Source: Clostridia bacterium (lineage in GTDB: Bacteria; Bacillota_A; Clostridia; Christensenellales; CAG-138). From it: 9,522 bases of DNA. The DNA lies in contig JAFZJT010000170.1 in assembly GCA_017553815.1 (NCBI GenBank), forward strand, positions 1 through 9,522, read 5' to 3'. Below are positions 6,076 to 9,522 of this stretch, one piece after another. The notes under the pieces are model-generated. The model saw nothing but the letters and a program-made list of their open reading frames with translations. It was not told the DNA's origin and did not search any database. The translations under genes and the position numbers were made by a program. How positions within the stretch are numbered: the first letter of the stretch is position 1; every line of letters begins with the position of its first letter.

Positions 6076-6570
6076 AGCTTTTTCGGCCAAAACTATCAAC
6101 TGCCCGTCGTTATCGACTTCTTTTATTGCTTTAAATCCATTTTTTCTCCAAAATGCATTCGACTGCGGATTCTCGGCGTCTATTCCGAGCCTTATCGCGC
6201 TCATGCCGATGGAGCGCAGATATTCCGCCGTTTCCGCAATTATTTCGCTTCCGATGCCCCGCCCCGAAAGCTCCGCCGCCATCATAAAAAAGCCGATGAA
6301 CGCAATATCCTTCTCGGGAAAACCGTCGATAAGGTCCATCACGGCAACAAGCTTTTCGCCGGCGTAAAAGCCGATATAGTATTTGTCCTTTATATCGATG
6401 CCCGGCGGCGTTATGCGCAAATCGTTGAGCACCTGTTCCACCGTCGGCTCTGCGTTTGCGTATTCATAAAAAAGTGTATTGCCACGGCAAAGCGTGAGTA
6501 TGCTATCGGCGTCATGCTCACTCATCCTTCGCGCAAGGTATTTGCTGCTGAGTTTATTTAAATCAAGCAT
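6049..6570 (-). CDS. GNAT family N-acetyltransferase
   Basis: This 173-aa protein is of the GNAT superfamily, which transfers acetyl groups from acetyl-CoA to amines on proteins, drugs or metabolites. The central beta strands include YYIGFYAGEKLVAVMDLI (64-81). Motif A is AELSGRGIGSEIIAE (99-113), with the GRGIG pyrophosphate loop for CoA. Motif B is NPQSNAFWRKNGFKAI (134-149), the usual N-x-x-x-x-F-W-x-x-x-G-F end of the fold. The length is normal. The ATG at 6570 has GAGGT nine bases upstream, and that site overlaps the end of the nucleotidyltransferase gene (5-base gap), so the two are likely translationally linked. The substrate is unknown. The family call is secure. Confidence 0.92.
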   Translation of the reverse strand: MLDLNKLSSKYLARRMSEHDADSILTLCRGNTLFYEYANAEPTVEQVLNDLRITPPGIDIKDKYYIGFYAGEKLVAVMDLIDGFPEKDIAFIGFFMMAAELSGRGIGSEIIAETAEYLRSIGMSAIRLGIDAENPQSNAFWRKNGFKAIKEVDNDGQLIVLAEKALIDGSNVL

Positions 6571-6575
6571 GGGTT

Positions 6576-7262
6576 TCAGACCTCATTATTCGCGCGTTCC
6601 GTCGCTTCGATGCGAATAAAAGCCTTCTTGCACCAGCAGAATACGGCGGCAAACGCCCTGTCGAAATCAAAGCCGTCCTCAAGCTCCGCCATCGAGAGCA
6701 TCTCTCCGTCATCAATAGAGACCCGCTCGCGAAGCTCGCTCTTTTTTAATATGAACTCGCCGCTCTCGAGATAGTGCAGATTCTGTATCAAAAAGAACAG
6801 CCCCTTGCAGCTCCTTCTAAACGCCGCCTCGTTCCTGCTTCGTTCGGCATGGATATAGCGGTGGCAAAGCTCGTGATAGAGGTTTCCAAGGCTGAACCGG
6901 ACATAGTTTATCTCATCCTCGCGCGAAGCCTGAGGCAGAAGCGAATCGAGCGAACCGATGATATCCTTCGTCGTATGCCTGAGCTGGCAGACCTCCAAAG
7001 GACTCCAGCGCAATAGCTCGTCCCTGCCGCAGATGAAGCCGCAGGACTTATCAAAATGCCCCATCCTTTTGAGCGCCGCCCGATATGCATCCATATCTTC
7101 GACGGTAAGCGATTCGAGAACAAGCATTATATCGATATCGCTGTTCTCGTGTGCCTCGCCGCGCAGATAGCTGCCCTGCAGGCCGAGATAAATAAGCCTT
7201 TCGCCGAAAGCGGCGCGGCACTCCGTAATAAGACTTGTTACGTATTCGTTAATGTTTATCAT
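6576..7262 (-). CDS. Nucleotidyltransferase-domain protein with helical C-terminal domain
   Basis: This 228-aa protein carries a Pol-beta-type nucleotidyltransferase site: LGLQGSYLRGEAHENSDIDI (26-45), matching GSxxRGxAxxxSDxD, with metal-binding Asp42 and Asp44. Residues about 113-170 are helical, with NLYHELCHRYIHAERSR and a long FFLIQNLHYLESGEF helix. They resemble the HEPN-like helical domain attached to aminoglycoside nucleotidyltransferases and related enzymes. The R-x4-6-H motif of HEPN ribonucleases was not found. A third catalytic acidic residue is not obvious. It may transfer AMP or another NMP to a small molecule, RNA or protein; the target cannot be named. The ATG at 7262 is preferred since extending to 7415 would overlap the upstream gene by over 100 bases; its ribosome site (AGGGA) is weak and close. 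Second gene of the operon. Confidence 0.85.
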   Translation of the reverse strand: MININEYVTSLITECRAAFGERLIYLGLQGSYLRGEAHENSDIDIMLVLESLTVEDMDAYRAALKRMGHFDKSCGFICGRDELLRWSPLEVCQLRHTTKDIIGSLDSLLPQASREDEINYVRFSLGNLYHELCHRYIHAERSRNEAAFRRSCKGLFFLIQNLHYLESGEFILKKSELRERVSIDDGEMLSMAELEDGFDFDRAFAAVFCWCKKAFIRIEATERANNEV

Positions 7263-7287
7263 TTTCCCTATTAAGCAAACCGAAATG

Positions 7288-7752
7288 CTATTCGATCCTT
7301 TTGCGCCCGGTATTATACCGTCCGGACCAACTGTGGATCTCGTATTCATACCGTGAAATATCCTCAACGGAGTATCCGTAGTAAGCAGCCAAAAACTCCG
7401 CTGAAAGTCCGTCAAAATCCGCCCTTTTTATCTCGCCGCCAAACCGTCTTTCCCCGTTTAGATAAAACTCGATCGGAAGCACTTCATCCGTTAATATCGA
7501 CTCGATATACTCCGGCACTTCACTCAAATCATCAATATGCCTGTGTTGAGTGGAGAAGCAAACGATGTATTGAACGTAAACGTCATCCTCTGAGCCGGTG
7601 GAGAAATACTTTTTGGGGTAGTATTTTTCCTCATAAACGTCAATTTGCTCCCCCGTCTTTGGATCGGATAGAACCGCTTTGCTATCATCAACGGTTAGCT
7701 TCAAGCGATATTTATCCACAAGCTCGCTCAGAACGTTTTTAAGCATCATCAT
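7288..7752 (-). CDS. Unrecognised 154-aa acidic protein
   Basis: I do not recognise this family. The 154-aa product is predicted soluble, without signal peptide or membrane helices. It is acidic and rich in Tyr. An N-terminal helix (LKNVLSELVDKYRLKL) leads to strands with DDSKAVLSDPKTGEQIDVYEEKYYPKKYF. A distinctive core follows: CFSTQHRHIDDL and LPIEFYLNGERRFGGEI, then YEYEIHSWSGRYNTGRKRIE at the C-terminus. Such a compact single-domain acidic protein would fit an immunity-type or small regulatory protein, but nothing proves that. The start at 7752 has AAGGAG nine bases upstream; the next codon is also ATG. It is the first gene of the operon, 25 bases ahead of the nucleotidyltransferase and 74 bases after the FRG gene. 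Its G+C (about 45% in a sampled line) lies between the FRG gene and the rest. Confidence 0.8.
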   Translation of the reverse strand: MMMLKNVLSELVDKYRLKLTVDDSKAVLSDPKTGEQIDVYEEKYYPKKYFSTGSEDDVYVQYIVCFSTQHRHIDDLSEVPEYIESILTDEVLPIEFYLNGERRFGGEIKRADFDGLSAEFLAAYYGYSVEDISRYEYEIHSWSGRYNTGRKRIE

Positions 7753-7800
7753 TCAACCATTCTCCTTCGGGGTATCGCCCTTTAATTCCTTCTTAACACA

Positions 7801-7830
7801 TTGAATCCGATATGGAAATCGAATATTCAA
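7801..7830. repeat. Imperfect inverted repeat at the FRG gene 3' end
   Basis: TTGAAT (7801-7806) and ATTCAA (7825-7830) are exact inverted copies. Inside them CGAT (7808-7811) pairs with ATCG (7818-7821), with small bulges. It spans the FRG stop codon and lies about 50-80 bases upstream of the 154-aa gene. There is no T tract on either side, so it is not a standard terminator. It could be an operator for the operon or an insertion boundary. Confidence 0.45.
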
Positions 7831-8693
7831 GTATCATTTTTAAGGAGCTTAATGACTTGAAAACCTATTTTTCTTCCAAGTTCGTTTTTCTCCAACTCAC
7901 CAATTGTATATTCCCATGGCCAAAACAAGACAACACCTTTCTGTCTCTGCATATTAGTGTTTTTCTTAGCAAAAAGATTATGGTAATCAAAATATGGTGT
8001 AAAGCCAGGTGTGGTCGAAGCGATATGCGCAGCAACTTTAAATTTATACCATTCATCATATAAAAGCTGTATATACTTATCGTATTCTATCGAAACAACC
8101 ACCCCATTTTGTGAGAATTCATTTGCAATCGCTACATTTTCCGTCCAATCCATTACCATCGTCGGAAATGGATTGTAATTCATCCCATCCGTACGCAAAT
8201 CATAATTAATGTGCTGAAAGTATTCAAAGCCAAATACCATATAGCATACATTTGTGTATGAAGTAGCTCGATGTAAGAAATCGTCGTCTTCATCATTGAT
8301 AGAAAAAATGTCAACGGTCATTTCAAATATTCTCTCTGGTAGGGATTCCAAATCTGATAATACAAGGTTTTCAAATGCAGAAATCACTGATGGATACTGA
8401 ATGCTATTAAGAAGTTCTTTTTGTTTCTTGGCTTTAACAACTATATTAATTATCGATAGAAACCAGCCCCAAGCAGATAAATGATTTACATTGAAGAAGA
8501 AATCAATATCAGATTTGGGTAATGAAAACATCTTTTCTTTGTAACTGTCAAGCTTTTCTTCACTATAGTGTTCTGAAAAAACATTTTCAAGGTATGCTAT
8601 TTCATTTTTTCGCATTGCAGAAACCACAAATGGCGATTCTTTATACTTTAATGAAATACCTCTATAAATTCTGTTTTGATATGAAGTGATCAC
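7827..8693 (-). CDS. FRG domain-containing protein, AT-rich and probably acquired
   Basis: This 288-aa protein matches the FRG domain, named after its N-terminal F/Y-R-G motif; the biochemical function of the family is unknown to me. The motif is IYRG (9-12), followed by SAMRKNE (25-31), the place where the family has a PSxxR...E block. PTMVMDWTENVAIANEF (177-193) corresponds to the usual PTRLLDWTxxPxxALYFA, and QRQKGVVLFW (249-258) to the late Q-x-G block. The segment 60-160 is more divergent and probably helical. There is no signal peptide or membrane helix. The start is GTG at 8693 with GAAGGG seven bases upstream. Base composition is sharply lower in G+C than flanking genes (35-37% in sampled lines against about 65% in a line of rlmD), which suggests transfer. 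It has its own candidate promoter and no clear terminator, so transcripts could run into the operon. Confidence 0.75.
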   Translation of the reverse strand: MITSYQNRIYRGISLKYKESPFVVSAMRKNEIAYLENVFSEHYSEEKLDSYKEKMFSLPKSDIDFFFNVNHLSAWGWFLSIINIVVKAKKQKELLNSIQYPSVISAFENLVLSDLESLPERIFEMTVDIFSINDEDDDFLHRATSYTNVCYMVFGFEYFQHINYDLRTDGMNYNPFPTMVMDWTENVAIANEFSQNGVVVSIEYDKYIQLLYDEWYKFKVAAHIASTTPGFTPYFDYHNLFAKKNTNMQRQKGVVLFWPWEYTIGELEKNELGRKIGFQVIKLLKNDT

Positions 8694-8708
8694 AAGCTAA
8701 CCCTTCTT

Positions 8709-8738
8709 TTTATAATAATTTCAATATTTCCAAAACAA
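8709..8738 (-). promoter_or_regulatory. Candidate promoter of the FRG gene
   Basis: On the minus strand, TTGTTT (8733-8738) and TATAAA (8709-8714, five of six matches) are 18 bases apart in very AT-rich DNA. The predicted start lies almost at the ribosome site (GAAGGG, 8701-8706), giving a very short leader. The -35 overlaps the T tail of the rlmD terminator. AT-rich DNA produces such matches by chance, so this is tentative. Confidence 0.35.
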
Positions 8739-8761
8739 GAAACTATAGCCAAACGCTATAG
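8731..8761 (-). terminator. Intrinsic terminator of rlmD overlapping its stop codon
   Basis: CTATAGC (8743-8749) and GCTATAG (8755-8761) form a perfect 7-bp stem with a five-base loop. On the minus strand the tail is TTTCTTGTTTTG (8731-8742). The 5' arm of the stem contains the rlmD stop codon (8756-8758), so termination sits directly on the gene end. The stem has few G-C pairs but the tail is good. Confidence 0.65.
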
Positions 8762-9522
8762 CCTATATAATTTCAATCCGCGCGACATCAGCACCACCGT
8801 CTCCACGTGCTCCGTCTGCGGAAACATGTCGAACGGCTGAATACATTGTATCACATACCCGCCCTCGTTTACAAGGATTCTGCAATCGCGGGCGAGCGTT
8901 GCGGGGTCGCAAGAAACGTATGCGATGCGCTCGGGTGCGCATTTTATGATGGCGTCGAGCGCGGGCTTCATTGCGCCCGCTCTAGGCGGGTCGAGCATGA
9001 GCTTTGAAACGCGCCTGCCGCTTTTAACGAGCTCGGGCAGCAGCTTTTCCGCCGCGCCGCAAAGGAAATCGGCGTTTGGGATGCCGTTTCTTTCGGCGTT
9101 CTTCTTCGCGTTATCTATCGCCTGCGGAACGTATTCTATACCGATAACGCTGTTTGCGCGCTTCGCCATGATGAGCGAAAGCGTGCCGATGCCGCAGTAG
9201 AGATCCGCGGCGTCGTCCGTATCGTTCAGCGCGAGCGAATCGACCGCATAGGAGTAGAGCCGCTCGGTCTGCGCATGGTTTACCTGCAAAAAGCTTTCGG
9301 CGGCAACGGAGAAATCCATGCCGAGGATGCGCTCGTTTATCGAGCCTTCTCCCCAGAGCAAAAAGCTCTTTTTTCCCATTATGACGCTCGATCTTTCGCG
9401 ATTGAGATTCAGCACGATGCTCTTTATTCCCGCGATGCCCGAAACAAGGCGCGAAACAAGCTCCGATTCGTTCTTTAATCGAGCGGCGGCGATGATAACG
9501 ACAGAGGTTTCGCCCGTGGAGG
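8756..9522 (-). CDS. rlmD: 23S rRNA (uracil-C5) methyltransferase, RlmD/RumA type, C-terminal part
   Basis: The visible 254 residues are the C-terminal part of a SAM-dependent RNA m5U methyltransferase that methylates 23S rRNA (U1939; in Firmicutes the RlmCD form also modifies U747). The reading frame stays open to the window edge, so the N-terminal part is missing and GTG at 9413-9415 is not taken as the start. Motifs in order are SFLQVNHAQTERLY (entry to the catalytic domain), DLYCGIGTLSL (SAM motif I), MLDPPRAG, and YVSCDPATLARD with the catalytic Cys codon at 8909-8911, then TEHVETVVLMSR with the general-base Glu. All expected catalytic residues are present, so the enzyme should be active. 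The TRAM domain and iron-sulfur cysteines, if present, lie outside. TrmA is less likely because it lacks this SCDPATLARD context. The product number (RlmD or RlmCD) is not settled. Confidence 0.93.
   Translation of the reverse strand, partial: STGETSVVIIAAARLKNESELVSRLVSGIAGIKSIVLNLNRERSSVIMGKKSFLLWGEGSINERILGMDFSVAAESFLQVNHAQTERLYSYAVDSLALNDTDDAADLYCGIGTLSLIMAKRANSVIGIEYVPQAIDNAKKNAERNGIPNADFLCGAAEKLLPELVKSGRRVSKLMLDPPRAGAMKPALDAIIKCAPERIAYVSCDPATLARDCRILVNEGGYVIQCIQPFDMFPQTEHVETVVLMSRGLKLYRL

Noticed and set aside
7263..7415. N-terminal extension of the nucleotidyltransferase to 7415
   Set aside because: It would overlap the 154-aa gene by more than 100 bases, and the added residues show no family similarity.
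7827..8693. CRISPR, transposase or phage gene explaining the AT-rich segment
   Set aside because: No repeat array, DDE or integrase motif, or terminal inverted repeats flank the gene. The protein matches a FRG domain instead.

Overview
The window looks like ordinary chromosome from a Gram-positive, Clostridia-like bacterium with moderate to high G+C, most likely an uncultured gut-type Firmicute. This is inferred from strong AGGAGG-type ribosome sites, frequent TTG/GTG starts, the clostridial form of Lgt (GCFLAGCCYG), a MATE pump and a zinc-ribbon membrane protein typical of that group. No rRNA, tRNA, CRISPR array, transposase or phage structural gene is visible.

Layout. Positions 1-103 carry the terminator of an upstream gene outside the window. 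rmuC (104-1522, +) and lgt (1595-2515, -) are convergent and share a bidirectional terminator. lgt has the best promoter in the window. A zinc-ribbon two-helix membrane protein (2686-3225, -) ends in its own terminator and is divergent from a MATE-family exporter (3526-4914, +). The 300-base gap between these two holds candidate promoters for both, an 18-bp perfect A/T palindrome, and a leader hairpin before the MATE gene whose 5' arm can pair with two alternative partners.

From 7752 down to 4981 runs a minus-strand operon of five genes with gaps of 25, 5, 65 and 22 bases: an unrecognised 154-aa protein, a nucleotidyltransferase with a helical C-terminal half, a GNAT acetyltransferase, a 97-aa charged helical protein, and a short N-terminal-cysteine (choloylglycine/penicillin-amidase-like) hydrolase. 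A good internal promoter at the end of the GNAT gene may drive the last two genes separately. The operon ends at a bidirectional terminator shared with the MATE gene.

Upstream of the operon is an AT-rich gene for a FRG-domain protein (7827-8693, -), about 35-37% G+C in sampled lines against about 65% in a line of the neighbouring rlmD. It has its own candidate promoter and looks acquired. The right edge is the C-terminal part of an RlmD/RumA-type 23S rRNA m5U methyltransferase (8756 to beyond 9522, -), with a terminator hairpin that overlaps its stop codon.

How the genes fit together. rmuC, lgt and rlmD are housekeeping genes. The accessory interest lies in the nucleotidyltransferase, GNAT, Ntn-hydrolase and MATE group, whose enzyme classes often act on small molecules or drugs, and in the FRG gene inserted beside them. 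No complete known defence or biosynthetic system can be demonstrated from this window alone.
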